NCBI GenBank assembly: GCA_038277395.1
Contig: CM076193.1
Location: 77,290,198 to 77,354,197 of the forward strand
Direction: 5' to 3'
Length of the DNA: 64,000 nt
Source: Dryocosmus kuriphilus
Taxonomy: Eukaryota; Arthropoda; Insecta; Hymenoptera; Cynipidae
Shown here: piece after piece, positions 12,871-24,597 of the stretch
Layout: each line of letters starts with the position of its first letter
How positions within the stretch are numbered: the stretch's first letter is position 1
The notes under the pieces: generated by a model
What the model saw: only the letters and a program-made list of their open reading frames with translations
The model's database searches: none
Told to the model about the DNA's origin: nothing
Position numbers and translations under genes: made by a program

Positions 12871-14752
12871 CAGTGCCTCGTTGCGCAGAATGTTCGGTCT
12901 AAACTGCCTAGTATGACGGGATTGCAATTACATTTGAAAATTGTTCACCATATTTACAGCTCCCATATCTTTTGGGGCCAAGAAGAAAATTGTTTTAGAA
13001 ATTTCAACTCTTGGGAAAAATCTAAGTCTCATTTGACTTTGTTCCATAAATATCAGAGTATTGTAGCTGTTCCTACTAAATCACTGAAACGTAAACGTGA
13101 TGAAAATGAAGACCAAAGTAACGAAAATTTGTATGAAAATTTACTAGACAATGATAATGTCCATGTGCCCCACGGTGTATCCACTTTACCTGATTCTAAA
13201 ATTTATAAAACTCTTTCATTATCGTTTGATGAAATACAACCAAAATTTAATAATTTCTTTTTGAATTTTTTCGGAAAATTATATGCTGCTCCTAATTGGC
13301 CATGAATACATGACAAGGAATTTTTAATCAATCGAAAGAATTAGTGGACGAACTTCTGTCGACAGTAAAATCCATCGTACACAATACTTATAAAAATAAT
13401 AATAACCTTAGCAAACAATATTACTTCGATTGAAGATAGCCTAAACGAAATATCCAAAGCTCTTGATAACTTTTCAACTGAACGCAGGCGATTTAATATT
13501 TTTGACGAAACAGGTTGCTTCATTAGAGCTGAAGATGAAACAGTCGAAGATACCGTAGATGACAGATTTTGTTGCGGACATATGACAGAAGAACAAGCTT
13601 CCGTCAAATGTAAATTCATGCTGCTAAGAAAAACATTAAAAGCTTTTTTCGATATGCCAATAGTCTTAGAATCTGTTTTAAACTATATGAAAAGTTTGAG
13701 CACAGAAAGTGGAGTTTTATCTAACTTTATTCAGGGAAAGTTATGGCATTCACAAATTAGGAGTAGTTTACATTTTACTTCCTACTTTGCCGCCAGAATT
13801 TAGTTCAGCATCGGAAAACATACTTCTTAGTCTTCTTTTCCATTTATCAGACCGTAATGAATATGGAAATGATAGCATTTTTCGATCACTTATTGATGAA
13901 ATTAATTACTTGCAAGGCAACGGTTTAAAGTTTAATTTAAACGAGAAAGAAATTACAGTTTACTTTGCTATAGGATTGTTTTTGGATGACAACTTAGGTC
14001 TCAATAGTGGTATGGATTATGTCGAATGTTTTAGAGCAACTTAATTTTGCAGAGTGTGTAAGGCAAAACTAGAAGATGCAACTCATAATTTAATTTATGA
14101 AAGAAAAGATCTGCTAAGAAGAAAAAAAGATTACAAAAAAGACCTTGAGAAAGGAGTCTCAATCTGGAGTAAAAAAATACTCGTTTTCGAATGAAATAAG
14201 ATATCATATTTTCGACAATTTTTGTATGGATGTATTTCATGATTTTCACGAGGGAGGATTAAGATAGGATATTTGTCACATTCTTTACCACTATGTATTT
14301 GAAGTAGACAATCCTATATCTGTAGAGTTTCTAAATACGAGACTTCAAACATCTAACTATACATTAAACAATATATCTAACAAGATATCACTTATTACTA
14401 TAGATGAAGCAAAAAAAAGCATTTATCGATGTCCGGAAGTGAAATGTTAAATTTTACGCAAATTTTTGCCATACCGATAGGTGAATATGTGCAAAACGAT
14501 GAATTTTGGCAGCTTTATTTAATATTAAGAAGTATTTTAGATATTGTATTAGCAACAAATGTTCAAATGGAATGTTGTGCATTACTTGACAACTTGTTGC
14601 TGCGATCATTATCGACTTTACATTAAATTATTTAAAGACACTCGTAAGCCGAAACACCATAGTATGGTTCACTACGGAAGAATAATGTCTATCAACGTTT
14701 TTACACTGTACGCTCCTAAGGGTGTAACGTGCTTAAGGCGTACAAAAGGGTA
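12871..14752 (+). pseudogene. SAM-like pseudogene, zinc-finger-like and transposase-like C-terminal half
   Basis: Order of blocks: a degenerate Cys/His finger-like stretch (LHLKIVHH, ENCFRNFNSWEKSKSHLTLF) at 12913-13060; an acidic spacer; a block ending FGKLYAAPNWP at 13305; DETGCFIRAEDETVEDTVDD; FIQGKLW at about 13725-13745; VYILLPTLPPEF and LLFHLSDR at 13770-13860; CRVCKAK at about 14050; MDVFHDFHEGG at about 14225; MLNFTQIFAIPIGEYV and FWQLYLILRSILDIV at 14445-14540; and KPKHHSMVHYGRIM at about 14650. Frames change at 13740, 14040, 14265, 14430 and 14600. The paired His and Cys blocks suggest a nuclease core derived from a transposase, which is inference. Confidence 0.5.
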
Positions 14753-16850
14753 ATTTAAGTATCGAAAGGAGAGTAAAAGTAGGGCTGCCAACATTTCCGG
14801 AATTTAATTTTTGTGCTTCGTCGGTAACGTCGGGTTGCCTCTTGTCGCGTGTTCACGGCTTTTGTTGTCCAAGTTTTTATGTATTATTTATTGAAAAACA
14901 AATGATTTGTAGCCAAATTTGAAGGATTTTTCAATAAAAAATTCAGCTTCGCGAGAGGTAAGTAATAAGCATCCATACATTTTGAGAAAAATATTGTTAT
15001 TCTTAGCTTGAAAATAATATTGAGGTTAGGTTTATTGTTTTTGATCTTGTGTTTTATATATTTTTAATTAAAAGTAGAAGGTGCATTTGTAAAGAAAAAT
15101 TTTTTTTTTAAATTTAAAGAATGGAAAACTCATTTCAGTAAAGTGTAAGTAACAGTCGAGAGTCGAGACCCTATAGGAACGTAAGGCCCCGAGTGCCACC
15201 CAACATCGCAACTCAACTTGGGATTTTTAAATGTTTTTCCACTAGCTTACCTTATTTTTCCAGGCGCCAGGTATCCTAGGGTACCGCTCAAAATTTTTTT
15301 AATTGATTGACTTCATACAATAGAAAATCCTGACGAATTGTCCTAAGCCCTCCAGCTAGCCAGCCTGAAGAGGGATTTCATGAGTGGTGTAGAAACGAAT
15401 CAAACAATTTCAAGACTTAAGAATTAAGATTACTCTAGGACGAGTCGAGCTGTTTACATCGACTTTGTGTCAACTGATAGTCGAACCGGATGTGACCTTC
15501 GGTCTAAACTCATCACACAGCACTTTGACAAGATTGAAAAGTCTAATACTTTCCAAACCTGAAATTTAATTTACAGGATTAAAAATGAATGTCAATTTGC
15601 ATACAAGCGATTTAAAGCTATCAAAGTTAGGTTAAGGTAATATCATCTAGACATCTGGCCAACAAACGCGAAATCGGAATTGCGCCACGACATGGGCGTT
15701 GGCCAGAGTCGATCCGACGAAGCGACAAATTCTCAAAAAAAAAAAGACAAACGAAGATAGATAAAACTGGGAAGAAAGAACCACCAAACGCCTACCTTTA
15801 CTCCCGAAGTCCAGTGGTAACGAGCTTCGCGGTAGCGGGTACTCCTTTCCGCCAAAAAAAATTTCACTGTACTTCAAAAACTACACATATGGCAGCCAGC
15901 CCAGACCTGGCTTCCTTTTCGTTTCTCGTCCGGGAGCTTGGTCGTCCAGCTCACGTGACTGCTAATCCGTGAGATGCTGCCCTCTGGTGGTGGATTTCGT
16001 AATCGCTACTGGCAAGATGGTTGCGTCCATCTATTTCGACACTTCGGGTAATCGTGTCGTGATCGTGTCATGGTGCTAGCTGGGCTTGCGGAATAGTGCA
16101 TATAAATGCACCATTCCAATACAAAATGAGCATAATTGGATTGAAGTGGACGACCGTGAGCTCCCGGACTGCTATTAAAAGGAGGATATAACGATATGCT
16201 CGAGCCTTGGTCTTCGGAGGTTTAGGTAGGCGATCTAAACATGCGAGTGCTTACGTATAACCTAAAATGCTTAAAAATATGTAAACTAAGACTAATCTCA
16301 TACAACTTTCATACTTGCACGCTCTCTCTCATACACTTACACTATTTTGAGTTCCTACTGGCCGCCCTTAATTTCTAATTTTCAATAATTAGATCGGTCT
16401 GGGAAGAGGATCAGATACGGGTGCTAATCACCACGTTACAATCGCCTTTTGTGTAAAATATAGCATTTCAAATCGCATTTAGAATTATTCAAAGTGTTGA
16501 TTTGAGTGAATAAAAATATTACAATAGAATCCAACTTTTAATAAAACCTAACCTCAATATTAATCTCAAGCTGGGAAGAAAAATATTTTTCCTGAAAATT
16601 TATGGATACATATTAATTACCTCTCTAGAAACTGAATTTTTTATTGAAAGATCCTTCAAATTTGACTAGTAATAATTTGTTTTTCAATAAATACACAAAC
16701 ATTAAATTCCGGAAATGTTGACAGCCCTACTTTTACTCTCCTTTCGATACTTAAATTTCCCTATGCTTTTTAAGACTTAAGCTCGTTACACTCTCTAGAA
16801 GCGTACGGTGTAAGAACGTTCTATGTCTGCCCCGCTAAGAAACTTATAAA
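14690..16850. mobile_element. Foldback element with ~0.33-kb arms
   Basis: The left arm (about 14690-15040) and right arm (about 16525-16850) are imperfect reverse complements, sharing TTTAAGTATCGAAAGGAGAG and CCAACATTTCCGGAATTTAA. The left arm contains an extra ~45-base stretch near 14815-14860. The ~1.5-kb spacer has no recognisable gene. The arms overlap the last bases of the SAM-like pseudogene, so the element may have truncated it. Each arm also carries an LLK..FVAKFEG-like stretch followed by AGGTAAGTAAT in the left arm. Confidence 0.55.
15041..16524. other. Foldback spacer, nothing recognised
   Basis: Contains a GC-richer segment (about 15640-16250) and a 76-codon minus-strand ORF at 15647-15877 without recognisable features. 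It could be a decayed LTR or a host fragment; I cannot tell. Confidence 0.3.
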
Positions 16851-16854
16851 GAAA

Positions 16855-18730
16855 ACTAGTGGTCTTCGCGCTTTGCGCTCCGATATATTTGAACTTTGCG
16901 CCTTGCGATCGAGTGTTTTTGGTCCTCGCACTTTTCAGAACACTTTTCGCAAGTTTCAAAACACTTTCTTTTAATGGTATTATTAAATTTGAATTTTATT
17001 AAAAATTACAAAAGAAATTATTTTACTTAAGGCTCTATCGCCCTTAAGGAATACATTCTCATCACGGCACTCGCGCTTCGCGCTCGACAATTAATTTTTT
17101 TTTAAAATCCATTGTAGATTAGTAAAGTTTTCTTGTGATTTTCCAAATTTTCACAATGCAGGTTTTCTATTCCTAAAAGTAAAACAATGAGTATTAAAAA
17201 TAAAATTTGTAGGTCTTTCCAAGGTGGAAAATTCTGCTCCTTCATATTTTCTCATATCTTGCATAATTTTGCTGCAAAGTGGATATCTTTCTATTTAATA
17301 GCATATTTCACAAATAACTCAAAAACTATGCGACTTTACAAAAAAATTATAGAGAGAAAATTTGTAGACCTTTTTAAGGTGAACAACTTTGTTTATTATT
17401 ATTTTTTCGTATCTTGCATAGTTTGGCGGGAAATTTGAAATCTTTTATTTTTAATAACGTTTTCTCGATTAAAACAGAAACCGTGCATTTGACCAAAAAA
17501 TGGTTAAAAACAAATTTATAGATCTTGTTGAGTTGAACAACTTTGTTTCTTATAATTTTTTTTTATCTTGAATATTTTGTCGGGAAACCACAGTTTTTTA
17601 TTTTTAACAATGTTTTCTCGATTAAAACAAAAACCGTGCATTTTATCAAAAAACGGTTAAGACAAAATTTGTAGATTTTTTTGAGACGAACGTGGTAAAA
17701 ACCGTTTTTTTTTTTTTTTTTTTTTGACTTACTTCGTAAGCTTGAGAAACATGATGAGAATGCGCCTTAGTAGCGGGCAGATTTTTCAATAACTTTTAAT
17801 AATTTTTTATTGACTTTATGGTAGTGTATTTTTTGATTAAAACAACTTTATTATACGTCTTATGAATAAACTATGCATTGGATCAAAAAATGGTTTTAAG
17901 CAAATTTGTAGGTCTCCAAGGTGAACAATTCTCCTTGTAAATATTTTCTCGTATCTCGCATAGTTTTGCTGAAAAGTGGCTTTCTTTGTATTTAAGAACA
18001 TATTTCACGAATAACTCAGAAACTACGCGTCTCTCCAAAAAAATTGTGGAGAGAAAATTTGTAGACCTTTTGAAGGTGAACAACTTTTGTTTATTATGAT
18101 ATGCTAGATGTTATTAGTGTTGAACAGGATAGGTTTTAATTTTATTTTTGATGTTAATGGTTAAAGCACCAGACCGGCAATCTGTAGACCTGGGTTCGTT
18201 TCCCAGCGGGGCTAGAGAGAATGTTTTCACAAACTAAAATTATCTTAGCTCTTCAAGCTTTAACACACGACCAAGTAGATCAAAAACCATTAACATCAAA
18301 AATAAAATTTGTTTATTATTATTTTTTTGTATCTTGCATAGTTTGGCGGGAAATTTGAAATTTTTTATTTTTAATAACGTTTTCTCGATTAAAACAGAAA
18401 CCGTGCATTTGACCAAAAAATGTTTAAAAACAAATTTATAGATCTTTTTGAGTTAAACAACTTTGTGTCCTATCATTTTTTTTTATCTTGAATATTTTGT
18501 CGGGAAACCACAGTTTTTTATTTTTAACAACGTTTTCTCGATTAAAACAAAAGCTGTGCATTTTATCAAAAAACGGTTAAGATAAAATTTGTAGATTTTT
18601 TTGAGGCGAACGTGGTAAGAACCGTTTTTTCTGACTCAGGGAGTCTCAAAACGTGGAGATTTGATGAAAACTGCGAGGGTCAAATTTTACATAAATCTAA
18701 TACATTCTCTGATGAGAATGTAAAAAATTA
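16855..18730. mobile_element. 153-bp-period repeat element, copy 2 (compound)
   Basis: GC-rich CGCGCTTCGCGCTCG-type start (16860-17100) with ACATTCTCATC near 17052. Tandem units of about 153 bases follow. An internal junction at about 17700-17790 has a T run and an inverted terminal motif (GATGAGAATGCGCC). A second set of units continues to GATGAGAATGT near 18712-18722. The order suggests two partial copies joined, one disturbed by a retroposon. The 83-codon ORF at 17187-17438 resembles ORFs in the other copies, but its many amino-acid changes suggest no coding constraint. Confidence 0.55.
18099..18306 (+). mobile_element. tRNA-like SINE insertion with 12-bp target duplication
   Basis: TTTGTTTATTAT occurs on both sides (ending about 18098 and starting about 18307), and the sequence resumes on the right as it does in the uninterrupted copy at 17388-17410. 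Inside, GGTTAAAGCACCAGACCGGC leads to GGTTCGTTTCC, a good pol III B box. The right end is A-rich (AAAAATAAAA). Unusually, the stretch TTTTATTTTTGATGTTAATG near the left end is repeated in reverse complement at the right end, so the RNA could fold on itself. Confidence 0.65.
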
Positions 18731-18787
18731 AAATATGTATTTCAAGTAGGGTATACCCTACCTGAAATAAATATTTTAATTTTTTAC
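18720..18787. repeat. Near-perfect 34-bp-arm palindrome
   Basis: The arms 18720-18753 and 18754-18787 pair with about two mismatches around GTAGGGTATACCCTAC. It starts inside the last bases of the 153-bp-period element and ends just before the hAT remnant. It could be the junction of two inverted element ends or a small hairpin insertion. Confidence 0.7.
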
Positions 18788-18799
18788 AAAAACCGTACG

Positions 18800-20488
18800 T
18801 GGAAAGAGAAACATAGTTGGTTGACTCTTAATTCAGAAGGAAAAGTGTTTGTTCCTATGCTGCGAAGCTGTGAAGAAGAAATTATATTTACTTACGGATA
18901 GCAGAAGCACAAATTCACGGAAAGCATTTGTTGACGAGGGATTCTGCTGCTGGAAAAACGCAGTTGCACGCTTTGCCAAGCATGAGAGAAGCACGCTTCA
19001 TATTAATGCTATTTCTGGCCTTTTAAATCTCAAGAATTTCAGTGTTTGTACACTGATCTCAACAGAAAAGGATCAGGAAATGCATAAGGCGCGCATCGTG
19101 TTAGACATTATCTTTAGTACTGCAAGTCTTCTTGCACGTCAAGGTCTGGCTTTGCGTGGAGACCAATGTGATGAAAATTCGAACTTCATTCGATTTCTGA
19201 AACTGCGCACAGAAGATGTTCATGAACTGAAAGAGTGGTTCCAGGTGCGGGGCAGTAGACAAAAAAAATGGTTTCACCATAATGCTGTAGATGAAATTTT
19301 GCAAACGATGTCTCAGGTAGTTCTTTTGAGAATACTGCCAAAAATTAGGAGTGCAGCATTCTACACTATCATTGGGAATGAAACGTCAGATGCAGCACCT
19401 AAAGAGCAATTTTGTGTTTCAGTTAGAACCGTTTACCAAGAGTTGATGATTGAAGAGGATTTTTTGGGGTTTCGTTCAACAATGTGGTTGCTTCGCATTA
19501 AATCGGCAAAAAGAATGCACAACAAAACGGTGTACAATGCTTGCCTCAACTTTTTTGAGGAAAAGCGCGACGACCGCAAGTCGGATGCATCTGCATGCGC
19601 TAAAGCTGCTGGTCTATATAAAGCCATGGACAGTTTTGAATTCTACTTCTTCATTACAACCGTTATTTCAATTCTAGAAAGATTTGAGATTCAGAAGACC
19701 AAGCTCCAAAAATGTGAACTCAGTATTAGTGAAGCACATGACAAAATCCGTTTCGTAACAGAACACCTAGAAAGAATTAGAAGTTAAAAATTTACAGAAA
19801 TTTGGACGAAAACTTATGAAGGCTCATTTGCCGTCGATCTACCCGACTCGAAGGTTCCTCGTCAGCGTAGAAAATCTGCTAGAATCGATTCTGCTTCAAA
19901 CAATGCACACGCTTATTCTATGTAGTGCGAAAGAATAGTATGAAAAAATTTTCGACGAATTGAATGATCGAATTATTGCGTCTATGAAAGATAGATTTGA
20001 GTGCGAAACATCAAAACTCTTAGAAAAATTCGAAGGTTATGTGACAAGGAAAAATTCGAACCTAATAGCGATTACATCCTTTTTAAAGAAAAGATTTCGA
20101 TTCTAACCGTTTATCTCTTCATCGAAAAATTTTTCTTGATCAGATTATCCTAAAAGATGTAAAAATCAAGTCGTTAGAGGACGTTTAAATTATTTAAAAG
20201 CGAATCGAAACCTTACCGATTTGCATAATACCAGCTTTTATGAAACTGATAAGGCTCTTCTTAACTATACTAGCGTCATCTTGTACAGCTGAAAGATCGT
20301 TCTCCGCACTGCGAAGACTAAAAAATTATTTACGATCATCGATGAAAGCAAAAAGGTTAGATCATCTTTCTCTATTACACGTGAATTCCGACTTAACTAA
20401 TTCATTATTGCAAAACAACGGGATCGAGATCGTTAATAAGTTGATTTTCCAAAATCTGTTGCGTAGAAGCACATTTGCTGCTTTATAA
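18800..20488 (+). pseudogene. ZMYM1-like hAT transposase remnant 1
   Basis: The main frame (18849-19787, 312 codons) begins in the remains of the TTF-type zinc finger (FLCCEAVKKKL, then FCCWKNAVARFAKHERSTLH). It continues through LARQGLALRGDQCDENSNFI and reaches FYTIIGNETSDAAPKEQF. In this family that block is usually DETTD; here the first Asp is replaced by Asn. The middle of the catalytic domain is missing. Fragments at 19960-20100 (FDELNDRIIASMKDRFECET) and a C-terminal dimerisation domain at 20240-20488 (ASSCTAERSFSALRRLKNYL) follow. Not functional. Confidence 0.8.
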
Positions 20489-20622
20489 TAAAAAAATACG
20501 GCTTACGTATATTTATTATGTATAATAATATATTAAATGTTACACAAAAGAGATTTATATGTTTCTATAGTTTTATAAATAAAAGAAATAGCACATATAT
20601 TAACAGAAAATCACATTTTTTA

Positions 20623-20651
20623 CCCCCCCCCCCCCCCCCCCCCCCCCCCCC
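20623..20651 (+). repeat. Poly-C tract (29)
   Basis: Uninterrupted C run about 135 bases after the hAT dimerisation domain, followed by CACCCGGTATC. By analogy with the 28.4-31.9-kb hAT it may mark this element's right end, but no matching left end was found. Confidence 0.8.
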
Positions 20652-23158
20652 ACCCGGTATCGCATCAACAACTCCACACCTGGGAAAAAAATTCGTTCCA
20701 TCGGCCCTGAGTTTAACATCATTGCAGTAAAAAATAAGATAATCTTTGAGTGGATCCATAATAATTTATAAGAAATATGCCATTCTGTGCAAATTGAAGA
20801 ATTTTTGGTTTATCTCTTCCCTTATTTAAACTTTCAATTTTAGAGGGTTACTTTTGGCACATTTACCAGCAAATTTTTATCTTTGTTCAAAAAGGATATA
20901 AAAATATAGTATTTTTTCGATACATTATAAATTGCTTACGTATTTTGTCATAAATATTGTGTTGCATAAATATTTCTCTTTACTTATGTTTTACGAATTT
21001 AAAATTATCTTGGAGTATGCATAGTAAACGAAAGCAGGTGTAAATTAAAAAATTCAATAGACAAGGTGGTCCGAAGCCTGTTGGCCTAGATGTGCATCTT
21101 TTAAGGCATCTTGTGAACTTAATACCAACCTATGTTAAATAAATGTAACGTAAAGCTGAATCAAAGGACACTGTTCTTTTATATGGATTCCACGATTACG
21201 AAGAAAACCCAAAATTCGTCGAAGAAATGATAAAGTGTAACATTTGATTCAAGTCCAGTTCAGACGAATATTAAACGTGAGCTCGACTTATTCTTGTTCC
21301 TGAAAGAGGTATAATTAAAATTATTCACGAAGATAACGCGGCATAAAATTAAAATTAAATTACAAATCCCCATCCCTATCGCGTCAGAGAAAAAGAACGA
21401 TTGCAACAATTTCCATTTCGCGACCCTTCTCATTTTCTTTTTGGATCTCCCTGAGAAGTGAACTCATTTTATCAAGGACGCCTTTCTTGATAGAAATTTA
21501 ATGAAAGAACAACAGTGGTAATTACAAAATGGCGACGACAAACAGAGGTTTCACATCAATGGAACCCTCCGAATTTCCATCAGCGTTAAGCAAAGTGTGA
21601 TTTAATTATACGTTATTGGAAAGTAAAGTGTGCGTTACAAAGAAGAAAAAACGTGGAAGTAATTAAGATGTTAAATGAATGCATATTAAACACACTTAGC
21701 ACATTTTTTACTTTGTGTATTAAATAAAGAATTTAATCCAAGCATGCAAGAAAATGAGAGATCTAGTCGTCGATACTGAAGTTTATTAACACTTTTTTTA
21801 CACATTTTCTTGCAGAAATCATGATAATGTAATACATTGCGTATTCAAATTTATTAAAAAGAATTATTCCCAGTTCTTTAATCAATTTTAATAGTGAATC
21901 TATGTTGGAAAGTAATATAAACATTTTTTAAAATAATTTATGGATGTTTCGAAAATATTGGAAAAATGTGGTTATTTTTTCTCTCTCTATTTCTCTACTA
22001 TATGATTCATACAAAATCTGTTATACATTACCTTTTAAAATTGTTTAAACACCTTCTGTTTATCTAAACAATCTTGTGCTGAAGAATTATTGTAATTTGT
22101 TCAAATAATTTATATTTAAATCTCTTCAACAAACAGATAGTCCGTAATATTAATTAAGAAATTCACTATATATATTTAAATGTTTAAATTTAAATATAAT
22201 TCTTTTGAAACATCTAGAAAATGTTTATGTATATAGATTTCCAAGCAATTTTTCAGGATATAATTTTCATGTACCAATGAAAATTTGTTGGGCCTGGTGA
22301 AAAAATTCCCAAATCGATCTTTACAGGAATAAATTTGAACCAGCCTGATTATAAATTCTAATTTATTCATTCAATAATATTATGCTTATATTGTTATTTT
22401 ATACTTTATGCTATAACGTGTATTTCAGTTTATATTACATTCTGAGATTTATATTATGATATGTTATATTATATTATATTATATTACACTAAAGACCCCA
22501 TAATCCTCCATAAGCGTGATTTTTCATCGAGAAAACATTTTTCCTTACATCTATCCTGATCTTCGACCAATTTTCGTTCTCCCTTTCATGAGAGCCTAAT
22601 CGGTCATGGAATAACTGTGCCGGCCAGTCGGTCAGTGTGTAACGTACCTTTCAAGAGACGTAATAGGAGGACACCCTCGAGATCCCGGCATTGTCCAATT
22701 CGCTTTTTTCAATTTTGGGAACGCGCTGGTAAGAGGTCAATGGCTTAACAGCTGCACAGGAATTTGAATCGATTTTTATCCGGTCAAGCTTTGAATTCTG
22801 ATTAAGAAAGCAAATCCAATAAAAATATATAAATATAAAAATACATCTAGACAAAAAATATTTTCATTTATGGTAACATTAGTTTCAAAAAATTTGGAAA
22901 GTATGTTTATTTATTATCACTTCAATATATTTCACAGCTAAAAATGTTTAGTACTTTTAAAAGGAAATATTTAATATTGTATTGATTATATTGAGTCACA
23001 TTTGCGGCATCTCTCATTTAAGAAAAATGTTAAGTCCATATTTACCAGTATTATTAGATGTAAACTTAAAACGTTTCCATTTTGAAACTTTTGAAATGGA
23101 ACTTCAATAATATGTATTTTAGCCGAATAGTTACGTTGCGTTTCATTTGGGTACGAAT
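20652..23158. other. AT-rich stretch, no gene recognised
   Basis: Only short ORFs. One patch at about 21062-21145 reads GGPKPVGLDVHLLRHLVNLI before a stop and looks slightly coding-like, but I cannot name it. A short TTATA/TATAT run lies near 22450-22490. Confidence 0.3.
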
Positions 23159-23180
23159 CCCCCCCCCCCCCCCCCCCCCC
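23159..23180 (+). repeat. Poly-C tract (22)
   Basis: C run just upstream of the MITE fragment at 23255. No inverted partner was found. Confidence 0.8.
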
Positions 23181-23254
23181 AAGGCCACTCCCTGCGATCG
23201 AATATAAGTTTTACTTATAAAATAAGCGCGTGTATCTTATCAATGGGTTTTTAA

Positions 23255-23475
23255 CCACCCGAGTATTATTATTATTACCACCAGACTATTATCTCTTGGC
23301 TTCTGAATTCTGAAACAATACCAAATTCCCAAATGCCCAGTGGAAATTGTTTGACTTTTTATAATTTTTTTTTCAAATTTCTAGCTATATTTATTTATGG
23401 GTTCTCATTGCATATGCTTATTTAATCATTATTATAAATCATATACGATATTATTCTGGAGCAGATAATTAGTAA
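23255..23475 (+). mobile_element. Truncated copy of the 32.6-kb MITE
   Basis: ACCCGAGTATTATT starts the copy. CCCAAATGCCCAGTGGAAAT and the ATAAATCATATACGATATTA stretch match 32680-32820 closely. Its right half and right terminal repeat are absent. Confidence 0.5.
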
Positions 23476-24107
23476 TTACACAATGCAATTAATACTTGGA
23501 ATCCTCCGATTTATTTTACAGATCTGTGAAATAAATATGATATGAAATTCTAAATTATGTGCAAATGATCCACTTCATATTTATGCAGTAATATTTTTGT
23601 TTCGTCATGTGTCCTAAAGTGGCGTAACAAAAGAGCAAAAGAGTGATCTCCATTGTACTATGTAAATATCTGGAAAGTAATTTGATGCCTGGTTCGATTT
23701 CAAGCGACTCAAGACTAGTTGATACGTCGTGGCGGATGTCCGGTAGGCTGTTCGTAGGAATGAAGCGGTCAATCGTGGGAGAACTCAGAGCACTCTCACT
23801 CGAAAGTTCAACAGATTGCTCGAAAGATTGCCAAGCCTCGCAAGCTAAACGAACATCTAGCATTTTTCTCACGTCCTTTCACTAACAAAGCATGTGCATA
23901 TAAGTCGTATTTTATTGTACAGTGTAGTCTAATTACCTCCCGTTCGAAACAGTATACCTATTACATTTCGAGTGGCGAATGGCGGTGATTTCTGACGAGC
24001 GCGAAGTTTGCCACCCGAGCGAAGCGAATAGTCGAGGAAATAAAGTACTGAAAACGGGTTAACTATCGATTTTTTGAGCAGTAAGTTAGATCTTAATGTG
24101 ATTTTGT
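23476..24107. other. Unassigned interval
   Basis: Contains a 105-codon minus-strand ORF (23555-23872) with a Ser- and Glu-rich first half. I recognise no domain and do not call it a gene. Confidence 0.25.
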
Positions 24108-24597
24108 GCGTTCGATTCGTGAGAGCGTCCACAAACTTTGTGACTTAAAATGATCAATGAGAAAAAAATGCATTTTTGCATAAAAAATATGCATTTTAGA
24201 AGTATATTTCGAAGAGACAGTAATTTAAAAATTTACAACTCGGTAAATATTCATGGAAATAAGTCCAGTTTTGCTACTCAGGGGTTTTTGGGGTCGCTAA
24301 ACACGAATATCGCAACGGCAATGGTGTCCGAAGTACCTGGTGTCCAGGGTGGACAGTATGAACGTCGGCTCCTAGAGTTTTATGTAAATTTCTAACATAA
24401 TTAGTCGAAACTCGTTACTCGGGGGTTTTTGGGGTTGCTAAACACGAATATCGCGGCGGTAACGGTCTCCGAAGTACCTGGTGTCCAGGGTGGACAGTAT
24501 GAACTTCGTCTCCTGGAATTATCTTGAGTATAAGATCATTTTTATCTGAGTTTCAATAAATTTTTCATAATTATTTATTTAAATATTATAAGAAAGG
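24108..24597 (+). repeat. Left arm, two ~130-bp tandem units
   Basis: Units around 24275-24395 and 24405-24520 share GTTTTTGGGG and CGCTAAACACGAATATCGC-like cores. The ORF at 24150-24395 (MINEKKMHFCIKNMHFRSIF...) runs through the outer segment and first unit. Confidence 0.7.

Larger units (their letters stand above)
7691..14752 (+). pseudogene. Decayed multi-exon gene: SAM-like start, zinc-finger-like block, transposase-like C-terminal half
   Basis: The pieces lie in order on one strand: SAM-like exons at 7691-8134, an acidic linker at 8216-8443, middle exons at 9820-10976, and a long C-terminal part at 12393-14752. Several joints carry plausible GT donors and AG acceptors. A 153-bp-period element (8441-9690) and a mariner (11051-12373) interrupt it, and there are many stops and frameshifts. 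The block order, including FIQGKLW, LLFHLSDR, a CxxC, MDVFHDFHEG and KPKHHSMVHY, resembles large uncharacterised arthropod and Hydra proteins that look transposase-derived, possibly CACTA/tnp2-like. That relation is from memory and is inference. No complete copy is present, so function is unknown. Confidence 0.6.

Noticed and set aside
23555..23872. 105-codon minus-strand ORF as a host gene
   Set aside because: No recognisable domain, no convincing splice sites or neighbours, and no second copy to compare.
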